Positions 17,335 through 27,199 are shown, numbered from the stretch's first letter. The stretch is DNA of 64,000 nucleotides from Actinomyces oris (GCF_006546825.1 NZ_VICC01000006.1:558001-622000); one strand, 5' to 3'. Notes: generated by a model not told the origin, from the sequence alone. Numbers and translations are program-made.

Positions 17335-18378
17335 TCAGATCCAGCCGGCCAGTACCTTTCTGGCCTGCTGAGCCAGGGTGGCGACGACGCCGTCGGAGTC
17401 GTTGCCCCAGGGGACGTAGTGGAATCTGCCGCCCCCGGCAGTGGTGAAGGTCTCGCGGTTGAGCTGGTTGATCTCCTCGAGAGTCTCCAGGCAGTCCGAG
17501 ACGAAGCCGGGGCAGATGACGTCGAGGCGGGGGCAGCCGGCGCGGCCCAGCTCTTCGACGGTGTCGATGGTGGCCGGCCCGATCCAGGCGGCGGGCCCGA
17601 AGACGGACTGGAAGGTGAGCTGGGCGAGGCCCTCGGGCAGGTCGAGTCGCCCTGAGAGGAGCTGGGCGGTGCGCTCGCACTCGGAGCGGTAAGGGTCTCC
17701 GGCGTCATGCATGGCCTGGGGGATGGAGTGGAAGGACAGCAGGAGGCGCTCGCCGGCGGCCGGGTCGGGACGGCCGTGGACCTGCCAGTGCTGCTCCAGG
17801 GCGGTGGCGAGGGCCTCGATGTAGGCGGGCGCCGTCTCGAAGGAGCGGATGGTGCGCAGCTCGGGCTGGTTGCGGGAGGCCAGGATGAAGCGGGCGGCCT
17901 CATCGACGACGGTGCCGGCCGAGGAGGCGGCGTACTGCGGGTAGAGCGGGATGAGGGCGATCCTGCGGCAGCCGGCCTCCATGAGCTCACCCATGACGCG
18001 GCGCAGGGCCGGCTGCCCGTAGCGCATGGCGATACGGACCTGGACCGATTCGCCGAGCTCGTCTTGGAGCAGCTCGCCCTGGCGCTCGCTGTAGTGCATG
18101 AGCGGGGAGCCCGAGCGGCTGGTCTCCTCGCCGGGGCGCCAGATGGTGGCGTACTTCGCCGCCGACGCGCGAGGTCGCACCCGCAGGATGATGCCTTCCA
18201 GGACGGGGCGCCACAGGAGGGGGTGCGTCTCAACGATCCGGCGATCGGAGAGGAACTCCCGCAGGAAGGGCCGGACGGCTCTGGCCGTGGGGGCCGCTGG
18301 CGTGCCGAGGTTGGCCAGGATGAGGGCGGGGCGCTCGTCCGCGTCACGCGGGTCAGGGATGGTGGGGCTCAGGGGCAC
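17335..18378 (-). CDS. hemH: ferrochelatase
   Basis: The product is 347 aa. The start of the family (LILANLGTPAAPTARAVRPF), the catalytic-loop motif LLSFHSIPQAMHDAGDPY and the C-terminal CPGFVSDCLETLEEI are all present. It inserts ferrous iron into porphyrin (proto- or coproporphyrin III; actinobacteria normally use the coproporphyrin route). The GTG start at 18376-18378 gives the full N-terminus. The heme chaperone hemW lies nearby on the same strand. Confidence 0.95.
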   Translation of the reverse strand: MPLSPTIPDPRDADERPALILANLGTPAAPTARAVRPFLREFLSDRRIVETHPLLWRPVLEGIILRVRPRASAAKYATIWRPGEETSRSGSPLMHYSERQGELLQDELGESVQVRIAMRYGQPALRRVMGELMEAGCRRIALIPLYPQYAASSAGTVVDEAARFILASRNQPELRTIRSFETAPAYIEALATALEQHWQVHGRPDPAAGERLLLSFHSIPQAMHDAGDPYRSECERTAQLLSGRLDLPEGLAQLTFQSVFGPAAWIGPATIDTVEELGRAGCPRLDVICPGFVSDCLETLEEINQLNRETFTTAGGGRFHYVPWGNDSDGVVATLAQQARKVLAGWI

Positions 18379-18476
18379 GGATAACCTTGGGAGGGGAAGG
18401 ATCGTTCTCGACGACGGCGTTGAGCGACGTCGGCCTCACTCTAGCCGAGCGGGTGCGCCCTCCAGCTCGCAACGAG

Positions 18477-18512
18477 TTCGCGCCCCGCCGGCTGGAGCTG
18501 GCGGGGCGCGAA
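18477..18512 (-). terminator. stem-loop downstream of the 18533-19498 gene
   Basis: A 13-bp perfect stem (TTCGCGCCCCGCC at 18477-18489 with its complement at 18500-18512) and a 10-base loop lie about 20 bases after the stop codon of the minus-strand membrane protein gene. There is no T-run. Confidence 0.6.
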
Positions 18513-18532
18513 GGAGACTGGGGGGGATGAGG

Positions 18533-19498
18533 TCAGCGAACGACGTCGTAGCCCTGGATGCGCACGTAGGAGTAGGCGGAGAGCAACATCACCAGCGGGA
18601 CCGTCACCAGCCAGCCGATCAGTGTGATCGCGCCGAGAATGTAGAGGCCAACACCGGTCAGAGCGAAGGGGAAGAGCTCTCCGACATGACTGGACAGAGT
18701 GGCCCAGGACGCCTTCATTCCGGCGATGCCGTCCATCCCCTTGTCCACAGTGAAGTACACCGAGTAGTGGAAGAGGAAGGCCGCGATAATGCCTGGAACA
18801 ACACACAGGAGGGAGCCCACGGACGTGGCGAGCCACGTGAGAAAAGCCGCGAGAAGGCTCGCACCGAAGTTCGGGAAAGTGAACAGGTCGCCCCAGGCCA
18901 AGGGTCTCCCGGTGGCCACCTTGATCGCCATGTGAGTGGTCACGATACTAGCGAAGAGACCAATGGCTAAGGCGATATAGGTTCCGAAGGGAACTCCCAG
19001 GCCGAAGCCGTGCTCCTCTCCGTTGACAGTGTAGTGGGCCTCTACAGTGAAGCTGGAAAGAACAGTCCACAGGCCCATACCCACAACGAGAATGAGCGCA
19101 TTCTCCTTGAACTTGGACCACGCCCAGGACATGCCGTCACCGACGCTCAGCGGCGCCCCTCCCATCGCACCTGGAGGATAAGGAGGCATCCCTCCACCGG
19201 TGCCCATACCGGGCTGGGGACCGTAGCCCGGGACGGCCCCCGGCTGGGAGGCGTAGTCCGGACCGGCAGCGGGTTGAGGACCGTATCCCTGCGTCGCCCC
19301 GGGCTGAGGGCCATAGCCGGGTTGCTGTTGAGGGTCGGGGCCAGCCCCGTAGCCGGGCTGTGCCCCGTAGCCCGGAACGCTCCCGGCCTGGGGGTCGTAG
19401 CCTGGTTGCGGCCCATAGCCGGGGATACCTGCTCCCTGAGGGACACCACCAGCCTGGGAACCGTCGTCTGGGTAACCTGGATACTGTGGAGTAGTCAT
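18533..19498 (-). CDS. integral membrane protein with Gly/Tyr/Pro/Gln-rich N-terminus
   Basis: The product is 321 aa from the ATG at 19496-19498. The first ~105 residues are low complexity, with repeats of the type PGYGPQPG and PGYGAQPG. Four to five transmembrane segments follow (LILVVGMGLWTVLSSF, YIALAIGLFASIVTTHMA and the C-terminal VTVPLVMLLSAYSYV). The membrane part resembles DUF975/YciC-like bacterial membrane proteins. Function unknown. The repetitive cytosolic tail may bind partners or phase-separate, which is speculation. Confidence 0.8.
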   Translation of the reverse strand: MTTPQYPGYPDDGSQAGGVPQGAGIPGYGPQPGYDPQAGSVPGYGAQPGYGAGPDPQQQPGYGPQPGATQGYGPQPAAGPDYASQPGAVPGYGPQPGMGTGGGMPPYPPGAMGGAPLSVGDGMSWAWSKFKENALILVVGMGLWTVLSSFTVEAHYTVNGEEHGFGLGVPFGTYIALAIGLFASIVTTHMAIKVATGRPLAWGDLFTFPNFGASLLAAFLTWLATSVGSLLCVVPGIIAAFLFHYSVYFTVDKGMDGIAGMKASWATLSSHVGELFPFALTGVGLYILGAITLIGWLVTVPLVMLLSAYSYVRIQGYDVVR

Positions 19499-19540
19499 CC
19501 CGTCAGATTGCCACAACTCCCTGGCACTACACTGAAAATA

Positions 19541-19876
19541 TCAAGACATCAGCAGGGGTAGATCGTGAGCGGCCCGCACCTGCCTACTCACAGCAAGGAC
19601 CTTCATCCTACTGAAGCGGAGCGCGAGGACGACCTCCGTGGTGGCGCCCAGGAGATGCCCTCGACGCGCCACGCGACACCACTTACTGCCGCATCTTCTG
19701 GCTCTCCCGCAGTTTCCACCGGGCTGCGAAAAACGATTAAGAACTGCTCCGATCAGCCCTAGAATAATGAGAGCCGCAAGTACGCGCTTGAGCCAGATGG
19801 AAAGCGCAGTCAGAATACCTTCGATAGCAGATCGAAACCCCAACCTACCAGAAGTTCGGATCGGCTTCGGGCTCAC
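19541..19876 (-). CDS. possible small membrane protein, or remnant
   Basis: A 111-codon frame starts with a GTG that overlaps the hemW stop (GTGA). Residues ~33-52 form one hydrophobic segment (VLAALIILGLIGAVLNRF). The rest is basic and unlike its neighbours, and the local GC is lower than in adjacent genes. It could be a real small gene coupled to hemW or a decaying fragment. No family was recognised. Confidence 0.35.
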   Translation of the reverse strand: MSPKPIRTSGRLGFRSAIEGILTALSIWLKRVLAALIILGLIGAVLNRFSQPGGNCGRARRCGSKWCRVARRGHLLGATTEVVLALRFSRMKVLAVSRQVRAAHDLPLLMS

Positions 19877-21159
19877 TGGGTCAGGGCGCGGGTGACGGTG
19901 TCGGCCATGAGACGGCCGCGCAGGGTGAGGACCGCCCGGCCTCTCAGTGCCGCGCCGGCGTCGAGGAGTCCATCGCCGACGAGGCCGGCCACGACGGGCA
20001 CCAGGTGCGGTGGGGTGGCTCGGCCCCTATCAGGCCGGTCTGCTGAGGGGCAGTCCGGCCGGTTCCCGAGGCTCGCCAGCTCGATGCCCTCACGCAGGCG
20101 GATGCCCAGCATGATCCGCTCCAGCTCGCGGGAGTCGGCGTCAATGACCTCGTGTCCGGCCACGGGCAGGTGACCAGTGGCGATCTGCCCGGCCCAGGCG
20201 ACCGGGTGCTTGGTGTTCCACAGGCGCACGTCCCCCAGGTGGGAGTGGGCTCCGGGCCCGGCGCCCCACCAGTCCCAGTCGAGCCAGTAGGCCTGGTTGT
20301 GGCGGCACTCGGAGCCGGGCTGAGCCCAGTTGGAGATTTCGTACCACTCGTAGCCGGCCTGCCCCAGGGCGGCGTCGGCCATCTCGTACTTGGTGGCCTC
20401 GTCGTCGTCCTCGGGCATGGGCAGCTCTCCGCGACGGACCTGCCCCCACATGCGAGTGCCCTCCTCGATGACCAGGGCGTAGGCGCTCACGTGGTCCGGG
20501 CCGATGCGGGTCACCGCGTCCAGGGAGCGCTGCCAGTCCTCAGCGGACTCCCCCGGCGCCCCGTAGATGAGGTCCAGGGAGGTACTGAGGCCCGCCCGTC
20601 GTGCCCACTCCACCACGCGGGGCACCCGGGCGGGCTCGTGGGTGCGCTCCAGGACCTTCAGCACGTGGGGCACGGCCGACTGCATCCCGAAGGAGACCCG
20701 GGTGAAGCCGCCTTCGGCCAGGGCTGCCAGGCCGGCCTCGTCCACGGAGTCCGGGTTGGCCTCCGTGGTCACCTCCGCGTCGGCAGCAAGCCCGAAGCAC
20801 TCGCGCACCAGCTCCAGCATGCTCACCAGGTCGGCGGCGGGCAGCATGGTGGGGGTTCCTCCGCCCACGAAGACGGTCTGCGCAGCGCGCACCGGCAGGC
20901 CCGCCTTGTCCATGGCGCGGCGGGCGGCGCGCAGCTCGCCGGCGAGGGTTCCCACGAAGTCCTCGGCCGAGGCGCCCTGCCCCATGGTCAGGTTCGTGTA
21001 GGTGTTGAAGTCGCAGTAGCCGCAACGCACTCGGCAGTAGGGCACGTGCAGGTACACCGAGAACGGGCGCTCATTGCCGTCCGGTGCGGAGGCTGCCGCC
21101 TGCGCCGGCAGCTCCCCCATCCCCGGCAGGGGCTCCCCCACTGGCTGGGTCGGGCTCAC
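19873..21159 (-). CDS. hemW: radical SAM heme chaperone HemW
   Basis: The product is 428 aa. The radical SAM cluster motif is YCRVRCGYCDFNTYTN, preceded by FSVYLHVP. Other family motifs are TVFVGGGTPTMLPAADL, RVSFGMQSAV and the HemW segment YEISNWAQPGSECRHNQAYW. HemW binds heme and SAM and inserts heme into proteins. It does not oxidise coproporphyrinogen like HemN. It overlaps the MFS gene upstream by four bases. Confidence 0.94.
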   Translation of the reverse strand: MSPTQPVGEPLPGMGELPAQAAASAPDGNERPFSVYLHVPYCRVRCGYCDFNTYTNLTMGQGASAEDFVGTLAGELRAARRAMDKAGLPVRAAQTVFVGGGTPTMLPAADLVSMLELVRECFGLAADAEVTTEANPDSVDEAGLAALAEGGFTRVSFGMQSAVPHVLKVLERTHEPARVPRVVEWARRAGLSTSLDLIYGAPGESAEDWQRSLDAVTRIGPDHVSAYALVIEEGTRMWGQVRRGELPMPEDDDEATKYEMADAALGQAGYEWYEISNWAQPGSECRHNQAYWLDWDWWGAGPGAHSHLGDVRLWNTKHPVAWAGQIATGHLPVAGHEVIDADSRELERIMLGIRLREGIELASLGNRPDCPSADRPDRGRATPPHLVPVVAGLVGDGLLDAGAALRGRAVLTLRGRLMADTVTRALTQ

Positions 21160-22472
21160 TGGTCGCCGCCTTGCTCGGCCTGCTCGTCGTCGCCGGACAG
21201 GACGCCGGCGGGAATGGCCGGCTCAGGCCTGCCGGAGTCGCCGGCGCGGGCCGCGATCTGGGCGCACACGGTCATAAGCACCAGTACCCCCACGACCATG
21301 GCGAAAGGAGCCACCCAGCCGCCGCTGTGCTCATGGACCCAGCCCATGACCACCGGCCCCGTGGCGGCCAGGCAGTAGCCGGTCGTCTGGATGACCGCGG
21401 TGGTTTGGCGGTTCTCGTCGACCGACGACGAGCGGCGGATGACCAGGGTGAACAGGGCGGCGAAGAAGGCGCCCTGCGCAATACCGGAGAGCATGCAAGG
21501 CACCAGCCAGTAGGTGGGGGCCACTGTCAGGCAGATCGGCAGCATGAGCCAGCAGGCGCAGATGACGCCCAGGACCCTGCTGGCCGGCCACCCCAGCGCC
21601 TCGAACATGACCGGGACCAGGAGGGGGCCCACGATTCCCAGCAGGGAGAACACGGAGGCAGCGACGCCCGCACCGGACTCGCTCATGGAGAGCTCGTCGA
21701 CCAGGGCCGTGGGCAGCCACCCCGAGATCGCATAGTAGGAGAAGGTCTGGGCCGCGAAGGCCACCGCCATCACCCAGGTCAGGGGGCGTTTCCAGACGGC
21801 GGCACCGGTCGACGACGTCGGACGGGCCAGGGAGCGCTCCGTCACCCAGGAGGTCATGCCTGACCGCTCCCGCAGGCTCTGCCGGGGCGCCTGGCTGCCG
21901 GGCGGGAAGACCCACAGCCACATGGCACCGGCCAGCAGCACCGGGATGGCAGTCCAGGCGGCGGCCGAGCCCTGCCAGCCGATGAGGAGGGCCAGCGGTA
22001 CGGCCAGGGCTGTGGCCGCGGTGACGATGACATTGCAGGTCGAGGAGTACAGGCCCGTCATGAGTGAGGTGCGGTGCCAGAAGTCGCGGCCGATGACCAT
22101 GGGCGCCACCAGGTTGCCCACCGTCAGCCCCGCCCCGATGATGACGGTTCCGGCGAAGGCCGCCCAGGTGGTGCCGGCCGAGCGCAGCAGTGCCCCGGCC
22201 AGAGCCATGACCAGGGTGAGCAGGCCCGCGGTGTTGATGCCGACGCGGCGTACCACCATCGAGGCCAGTGGGGTGAGCAGCCCGAAGCACAGGATCGGCA
22301 CGGAGGTCAGTGCGCCGCGTGCCACCTCCCCCATCCCCAGGTCCTGCCCCAGGCGCGTCAGCAGGGGCGGGATGACGCCGACCGGTGCCCGCAGGACCGC
22401 GCAGAACCCGAGGAAGCCGACGACGATGGCCATGAGCCAGGCGCGGCGGGGCAGCCTGGCAGCTGCGCTCAC
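21156..22472 (-). CDS. MFS transporter, CynX/NimT-like
   Basis: The product is 438 aa with about 12 membrane segments. The N-terminal segment FLGFCAVLRAPVGVIPPLL is typical of the CynX/NimT cyanate/nitroimidazole-type branch of the major facilitator superfamily. It overlaps both trmB upstream and hemW downstream by four bases, so it is part of the same minus-strand unit. Substrate unknown. Confidence 0.87.
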   Translation of the reverse strand: MSAAARLPRRAWLMAIVVGFLGFCAVLRAPVGVIPPLLTRLGQDLGMGEVARGALTSVPILCFGLLTPLASMVVRRVGINTAGLLTLVMALAGALLRSAGTTWAAFAGTVIIGAGLTVGNLVAPMVIGRDFWHRTSLMTGLYSSTCNVIVTAATALAVPLALLIGWQGSAAAWTAIPVLLAGAMWLWVFPPGSQAPRQSLRERSGMTSWVTERSLARPTSSTGAAVWKRPLTWVMAVAFAAQTFSYYAISGWLPTALVDELSMSESGAGVAASVFSLLGIVGPLLVPVMFEALGWPASRVLGVICACWLMLPICLTVAPTYWLVPCMLSGIAQGAFFAALFTLVIRRSSSVDENRQTTAVIQTTGYCLAATGPVVMGWVHEHSGGWVAPFAMVVGVLVLMTVCAQIAARAGDSGRPEPAIPAGVLSGDDEQAEQGGDQ

Positions 22473-23479
22473 GACCGGTCCGCCGGGTGCAGCAGGCCGT
22501 CGCCGCGTCCCTCACGCAGGCGCCAGGGCTGGGACTCCAGGTGGTTCCAGACCTGCCCCTCGGCCTCGAGGTGATCCAGCATGGAGGCGCCGCGCTCGGG
22601 GATCCAGGCCGCCTCGGTGCGCACGGCGGTCAGGTCGCGGATCGTGCGCCCGGCATCCAGGCCCCGCTGCTCGAAGCGGGTCATGACCCGACCCTCGTAA
22701 CGGGGTGACCACCCGCCGCGCACGCCCGCCGGGGATCCGGGGTCCAGGCCGTTGCCCAGGCTGTCCTCCTCGGCGGTCTCGGCCCCCAGGTCGGGGCGAG
22801 CACCGGCGTCGTCGTGCCGGAAGTAGGGCAGGGTGATGTCCGGGCGCAGGCCGGTGGGCAGCGCCGCCACGGCCTCGATGACGTCGCGCATCTGCCAGGC
22901 GTAGTCCGCCCAGTCGGTGGCCAGGCGCCACACCCCTCCGGGACGCAGCACCCGGGCCACCGAGTCGGCGAAGGCCGTGGTCACCAGACGGCGCTTGCGG
23001 TGGCGGGGCTTGCGCCAGGGGTCGGGGAAGAACACCCACACCTCACTGGCGCAGGACACCGGCAGGGCCGTGGCCAGCAGCTGGGAGGCGTCGGCGGGGA
23101 CGACGCGCACGTTGTGCAGGCCCTGACGGTGGATCGAGGTCACCAGGCGGGCGATGGCGGTCTCCCAGACCTCCACCGCCAGGTAGTCCACCCCCGGGTG
23201 GGCGGCTGCATGCGCCAGGAGGGCCTCACCGCTGCCCGAGCCGACCTCGACGATCAGCGGCCGCACCTGGCCCATGTGTCCGAAGACCTTCTCCGGATCG
23301 AGGCGGAAGCTCGGGGACACGGTGCGCACGGCGTCGGCCCGCGGCACATCGACCACGTAGCGGGGGCCAAGCTGGGCCAGGGCCTCGGCCTGGACGGGAC
23401 GCAGCCTGCCGCCGGCGCGCGAGAAGGAGCGCACCCTGGAGTGGATGGCGTGGGAGCGGGGCGGGTGGTGCTGAGCCAT
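22469..23479 (-). CDS. trmB: tRNA (guanine(46)-N(7))-methyltransferase
   Basis: The product is 336 aa from the ATG at 23477-23479 (MAQHHPPRSHAIHSRVRSFS). The frame is open further upstream, but the conserved family start is here. Motifs: LIVEVGSGSGEALLAHAAAH (SAM binding), EVWVFFPDPWRKPRHRKRRL, RLATDWADYAWQM and the C-terminal RYEGRVMTRFEQRGLDAG. It makes m7G46 in tRNA. A C-terminal extension of ~45 residues is not part of the core family. Confidence 0.93.
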   Translation of the reverse strand: MAQHHPPRSHAIHSRVRSFSRAGGRLRPVQAEALAQLGPRYVVDVPRADAVRTVSPSFRLDPEKVFGHMGQVRPLIVEVGSGSGEALLAHAAAHPGVDYLAVEVWETAIARLVTSIHRQGLHNVRVVPADASQLLATALPVSCASEVWVFFPDPWRKPRHRKRRLVTTAFADSVARVLRPGGVWRLATDWADYAWQMRDVIEAVAALPTGLRPDITLPYFRHDDAGARPDLGAETAEEDSLGNGLDPGSPAGVRGGWSPRYEGRVMTRFEQRGLDAGRTIRDLTAVRTEAAWIPERGASMLDHLEAEGQVWNHLESQPWRLREGRGDGLLHPADRS

Positions 23480-23555
23480 GCGGAGCCTTGCGTCCTTTAC
23501 TTCTGTGAGGTCTCGAAACCGTCTGCCCGGGGTCGTCGGGCACCCAGCGGCGCCG

Positions 23556-24371
23556 TCAGCCGACCTGCTCGTGGGCGGCGGCCCGCACGTACTTCTTGGT
23601 GAAGTCGGCGATGACGCAGTTGCCGAAGATCTCGGAGTTGAGCAGTCCCTGGGCGTCGCGCGGGTCGTGGTGGGCGAACCAGCGCCTGCAGGTGACCCGG
23701 TGCCCCGGGGAGGAGACCACGCGCACCTCGTCGCCGGCCTGCACCGTCCCCTCGGTGAGCACCGCCAGGTAGACGCCCACCCGGTTGCGCGCCGAGAAGA
23801 CCTCCACCCAGTCCGCACGGCCCACACCGCGGGCGAAGGTGGCACACGGGTTGCGCACGCCGGTCACCCTGACCCGCAGTCCTGCGTTGCTCGGGTCGCC
23901 GATGGACAGGATCGCGCCGATCTCCACGTCGTCGATGTCGCCCTCGATGAGGAGATTCTCCCCCAGCCGCCCCGGCTCGATACCGCCCAGGACCTCGGAC
24001 CAGTGACGCTGCTCAGCGGCGCTCATGACGTAGAGGGCCTTATCACTGCCCCCGTGGTGGGCACGGTCCCCGTGCCTGTCGGTGACGATCCCGGTCCGGC
24101 TCACCTCAACCGGCCCGTCGACGGCGCCCTTGTGGATCGCCGAGACGCCCGCCGCTCCGGCGTCGGGCCGCAGCCCCTTGACGGTGCACACCGCGCCGAC
24201 GGTTCCCACCAGGTCGCCGTCGTGGAACGGTGAGGGCTCGTCCTGGTGGCGCCCGTCCGCACCGGCGTGGGGCTCACCCAGCACCCGGGCCAGCTCCCGG
24301 GTCAGAACCAGGCCGGAGCCGTCGTCGCTCAGGGCAGCGTCAACCGTGGTCTGCCTGCTCGTGTCACTCAT
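23556..24371 (-). CDS. MOSC domain protein
   Basis: The product is 271 aa. The MOSC core is visible: DRHGDRAHHGGSDKALYVMS, LGENLLIEGDIDDVEIGAIL, RVTGVRNPCATFARGVGRAD (Cys) and GTVQAGDEVRVV. MOSC proteins carry or deliver sulfur and molybdenum cofactor. This one resembles the YiiM-type stand-alone group. Its substrate is not known. It lies between lepA and trmB on the same strand. Confidence 0.88.
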   Translation of the reverse strand: MSDTSRQTTVDAALSDDGSGLVLTRELARVLGEPHAGADGRHQDEPSPFHDGDLVGTVGAVCTVKGLRPDAGAAGVSAIHKGAVDGPVEVSRTGIVTDRHGDRAHHGGSDKALYVMSAAEQRHWSEVLGGIEPGRLGENLLIEGDIDDVEIGAILSIGDPSNAGLRVRVTGVRNPCATFARGVGRADWVEVFSARNRVGVYLAVLTEGTVQAGDEVRVVSSPGHRVTCRRWFAHHDPRDAQGLLNSEIFGNCVIADFTKKYVRAAAHEQVG

Positions 24372-24466
24372 GTCCGCAGCCGTCCTTCCGTCGTCCGCCG
24401 GCGCCGTCCTAGTCCTGCTCGGTCCTACTCAGCCCTGCTCGATCCTGCTCGTGCCTGCCGGCGGCG

Positions 24467-26386
24467 CTACTTGCCCGGCTTGGCACCGGTGGGAGTGTCC
24501 GCGCCAAGGGCCGCGATGAAGGCCTCCTGAGGCACCTCGACCCGGCCGATGGCCTTCATGCGCTTCTTGCCCTCCTTCTGCTTCTCCAGCAGTTTGCGCT
24601 TACGGGTGATGTCACCGCCGTAGCACTTGGCGAGCATGTCCTTGCGCAGGGCCCGGATGGTCTCGCGGGCGATGACGCGGGTGCCGATGGCCGCCTGCAC
24701 GGGGACCTCGAACTGCTGACGCGGGATGAGGTCCTTGAGACGCTTGGTCATCATGACGCCGTAGGAGTAGGCCGAGTCGCGGTGGACGATGGCGCTGAAG
24801 GCGTCCACCTTGTCCCCGTTGAGCAGGATGTCGACCTTGACCAGGTTGGCGTCCTGGGAGCCGTCCGCCTCGTAGTCCAGGGAGGCGTAGCCACGGGTAC
24901 GCGACTTCAGAGCGTCGAAGAAGTCGAAGACGATCTCCGCCAGTGGCAGCACGTAGTGCATCTCCACGCGGGACTCGGAGAGGTAGTCCATGCCCTGCAT
25001 GGTGCCGCGACGCGACTGGCACAGCTCCATGACCGTGCCCACGAACTCGCTGGGGGTCAGGATCGTGGCCCGCACCACCGGCTCGGAGACGGAGGAGACC
25101 TTGCCCTCGGGGAACTCGCTGGGGTTGGTCACCGTGTGCGTGCTGCGGTCCTCCATCGTCACCTCGTAGACCACGGAGGGTGCGGTGGAGATGATGTCCA
25201 GGTTGAACTCGCGCTCCAGGCGCTCGCGGATGATCTCCAGGTGCAGCAGGCCCAGGTAGCCGCAGCGGAAGCCGAAGCCCAGGGCCACGGAGGTCTCCGG
25301 CTCGTAGGTCAGGGCGGCGTCGTTGAGCTTGAGCTTGTCCAGGGCGTCGCGCAGGGCCGGGAAGTCCGAGCCGTCCACCGGGAACAGGCCGGAGAAGACC
25401 ATGGGCTTGGGGTCCTGGTAGCCCGACAGGGGCTCGTCGGCTGGCGCCGCCGCGGAGGTGACCGTGTCACCGACCTTGGACTGGCGCACGTCCTTGACCC
25501 CGGTGATGAGGTAGCCGACCTCGCCGGCCCCCAGCCCGGCCGACGGCGTGGGCTCGGGGCTGATGACGCCGATCTCCAGCAGGTCGTGGACGGCCTTGGT
25601 GGAGAGCATCTCGATGCGCTCGCGGGGCTTGAGGGCGCCGTCGACGACGCGCACGTAGGTGACCACGCCGCGGTAGGTGTCGTAGACGGAGTCGAAGATC
25701 ATGGCGCGGGCCGGGGCCTCGGGGTCGCCGTGCGGGGGTGGGACGGTCTCGACGATCCGGTCGAGCAGCTCGGGCACGCCCTGGCCGGTCTTGCCCGAGA
25801 CCTTGAGGACGTCGTCGACGTCGCAGCCGATGAGGGAGGCGATCTCCTCGGCGTGCTTCTCCGGCTCGGCGGCGGGCAGGTCGATCTTGTTGAGGACCGG
25901 GATGATGGTCAGGTCCCCCTCGATGGCCATGTAGAGGTTGGCCAGGGTCTGGGCCTGGATGCCCTGGGCGGCGTCGACCAGGAGGACCGCGCCCTCGCAG
26001 GCCGCCAGGGAGCGGTTGACCTCGTAGGAGAAGTCGACGTGCCCGGGGGTGTCGATCATGTTGAGGGCGTAGGCGCGCGTGACGCCGTCGTCACCTTCGA
26101 TGGCCCAGGGCATGCGCACGGCCTGGGACTTGATGGTGATGCCGCGCTCGCGCTCGATGTCCATGCGGTCCAGGTACTGGGCGCGCATGTCGCGGGGCTG
26201 GACGACGCCGGTGGCCTGGAGCATGCGGTCGGCCAGGGTGGACTTGCCGTGGTCGATGTGCGCGATGATGCAGAAGTTACGCAGCCGGGCCTGCTCGGTG
26301 GCGGCGGGCTGGACGCTGGTCATCTGCTCTGGTGTGGGGATCGGTGACACGGAGATCGGTTCCTGGCTCTTCCTCATATCCGGCAT
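24467..26386 (-). CDS. lepA: elongation factor 4 (LepA)
   Basis: The product is 639 aa. The GTPase motifs are [14 protein letters not shown] (G1), DTPGHVDF (G3) and [14 protein letters not shown] (G4). The LepA-specific C-terminus is present ([20 protein letters not shown] and [20 protein letters not shown]). LepA is a ribosomal GTPase that acts on translation. The N-terminal ~25 residues before [14 protein letters not shown] are an extension. Neighbours on the same strand (trmB, hemW) are often linked with lepA in actinobacteria. Confidence 0.97.
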   Translation of the reverse strand: MPDMRKSQEPISVSPIPTPEQMTSVQPAATEQARLRNFCIIAHIDHGKSTLADRMLQATGVVQPRDMRAQYLDRMDIERERGITIKSQAVRMPWAIEGDDGVTRAYALNMIDTPGHVDFSYEVNRSLAACEGAVLLVDAAQGIQAQTLANLYMAIEGDLTIIPVLNKIDLPAAEPEKHAEEIASLIGCDVDDVLKVSGKTGQGVPELLDRIVETVPPPHGDPEAPARAMIFDSVYDTYRGVVTYVRVVDGALKPRERIEMLSTKAVHDLLEIGVISPEPTPSAGLGAGEVGYLITGVKDVRQSKVGDTVTSAAAPADEPLSGYQDPKPMVFSGLFPVDGSDFPALRDALDKLKLNDAALTYEPETSVALGFGFRCGYLGLLHLEIIRERLEREFNLDIISTAPSVVYEVTMEDRSTHTVTNPSEFPEGKVSSVSEPVVRATILTPSEFVGTVMELCQSRRGTMQGMDYLSESRVEMHYVLPLAEIVFDFFDALKSRTRGYASLDYEADGSQDANLVKVDILLNGDKVDAFSAIVHRDSAYSYGVMMTKRLKDLIPRQQFEVPVQAAIGTRVIARETIRALRKDMLAKCYGGDITRKRKLLEKQKEGKKRMKAIGRVEVPQEAFIAALGADTPTGAKPGK

Positions 26387-26543
26387 GGGTCTAGTCCAAG
26401 TCTCCCACGACGGCGGCCCGCCGCCCCAGCCCGCCGGGCCAACCCACAGTGTGAGGTGCGGCCACGCGCCGGTTCCCCATGCCTCCCGCGGGCGCAGGCG
26501 TAAGCACGGGCATAGGCGAGCCCGCCACCGGGCACCGATCGAC

Positions 26544-26562
26544 TTAGGTTAGCCTTCCTCGC
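26544..26562 (+). promoter_or_regulatory. DtxR/IdeR iron-box-like site
   Basis: The 19 bases TTAGGTTAGCCTTCCTCGC match the DtxR/IdeR consensus (TTAGGTTAGGCTAACCTAA) closely in the left two-thirds and poorly at the right end. It ends directly at the ATG of the VTT membrane protein gene, with a -10-like TAGCCT inside. It is the best iron-box-like site seen in this window. Confidence 0.5.
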
Positions 26563-27051
26563 ATGCTGGAACGGATCCACTCCCTGCCCTATCCCTGGGT
26601 CTTCCTGTTCTTCTGGTGTCTGGCCATGATGCGTTCGCACACCATGTACTGGATCGGCCGGGGCATCACGGCGGGGACCGCGCGCACCCGGTGGGTCTCG
26701 CTGCTCGAGTCCCCCGTGTACGCCCGCGCCCAGGCGTGGTCGGCGCGCTGGGGCGTGCTGGCCGTGCCGGTGTCCTTCCTGACCGTCGGCATCCAGAGCG
26801 TCATCCAGCTCTCCGCGGGAGTGGCCCGCATGCCGCTGCGCCGCTACGTGGCGGCCACGGCCGCCGGGGCGATCGCCTGGGCCGCCGTCTACACGACTAT
26901 CGGCATGGCAATCCTGACGGCCTGGCTCACCGGGCCGACAGGGCGTCTCATCTGCCTCCTGATGCTCACGGCCCTGGCGCTCGCCGTGGTCATTCGCCGC
27001 AGTCGGGTCATGCGCGCAGGCCGGGGCGGCGGGCGCCGCGAGCGCGTCTGA
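26563..27051 (+). CDS. VTT/DedA-like membrane protein (short)
   Basis: The product is 162 aa with 3-4 hydrophobic segments. The VTT-type re-entrant pattern is visible: SFLTVGIQSVIQLSAGVARM followed by PLRRYVAATAAGAIAWAAVY. The N-terminus (MYWIGRGI) matches the start of the family, but the protein is shorter than usual DedA (~200 aa). Members influence membrane physiology and lipid transport. It is divergent from lepA and begins at an iron-box-like site. Confidence 0.75.
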   Translation: MLERIHSLPYPWVFLFFWCLAMMRSHTMYWIGRGITAGTARTRWVSLLESPVYARAQAWSARWGVLAVPVSFLTVGIQSVIQLSAGVARMPLRRYVAATAAGAIAWAAVYTTIGMAILTAWLTGPTGRLICLLMLTALALAVVIRRSRVMRAGRGGGRRERV

Positions 27052-27199
27052 CCCGGGCAGCTCCGTCCCCAGAACCCGCTGGGGAGGCCTCCCCACACTC
27101 ACCGGTGGGAGTTTTCCGCCGTCTCATGCCAGAATCGTCGCATTCGGGGTTCCTGTGCACTTCCTGTCCCGAGACGTCCCTACCGAAAGCCTCCCCACC

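Noticed and set aside
22469-23845. 458-aa frame as full trmB
   Set aside because: The extra N-terminal part overlaps the MOSC gene in a different frame; family start is at 23479.
24372-24466. Repeats of CCTGCTCG between the MOSC gene and lepA as a regulatory element or CRISPR
   Set aside because: Short irregular repeats only, no spacer structure, no clear terminator.
24782-26347. Long plus-strand frame opposite lepA
   Set aside because: Antisense shadow of lepA caused by codon bias.
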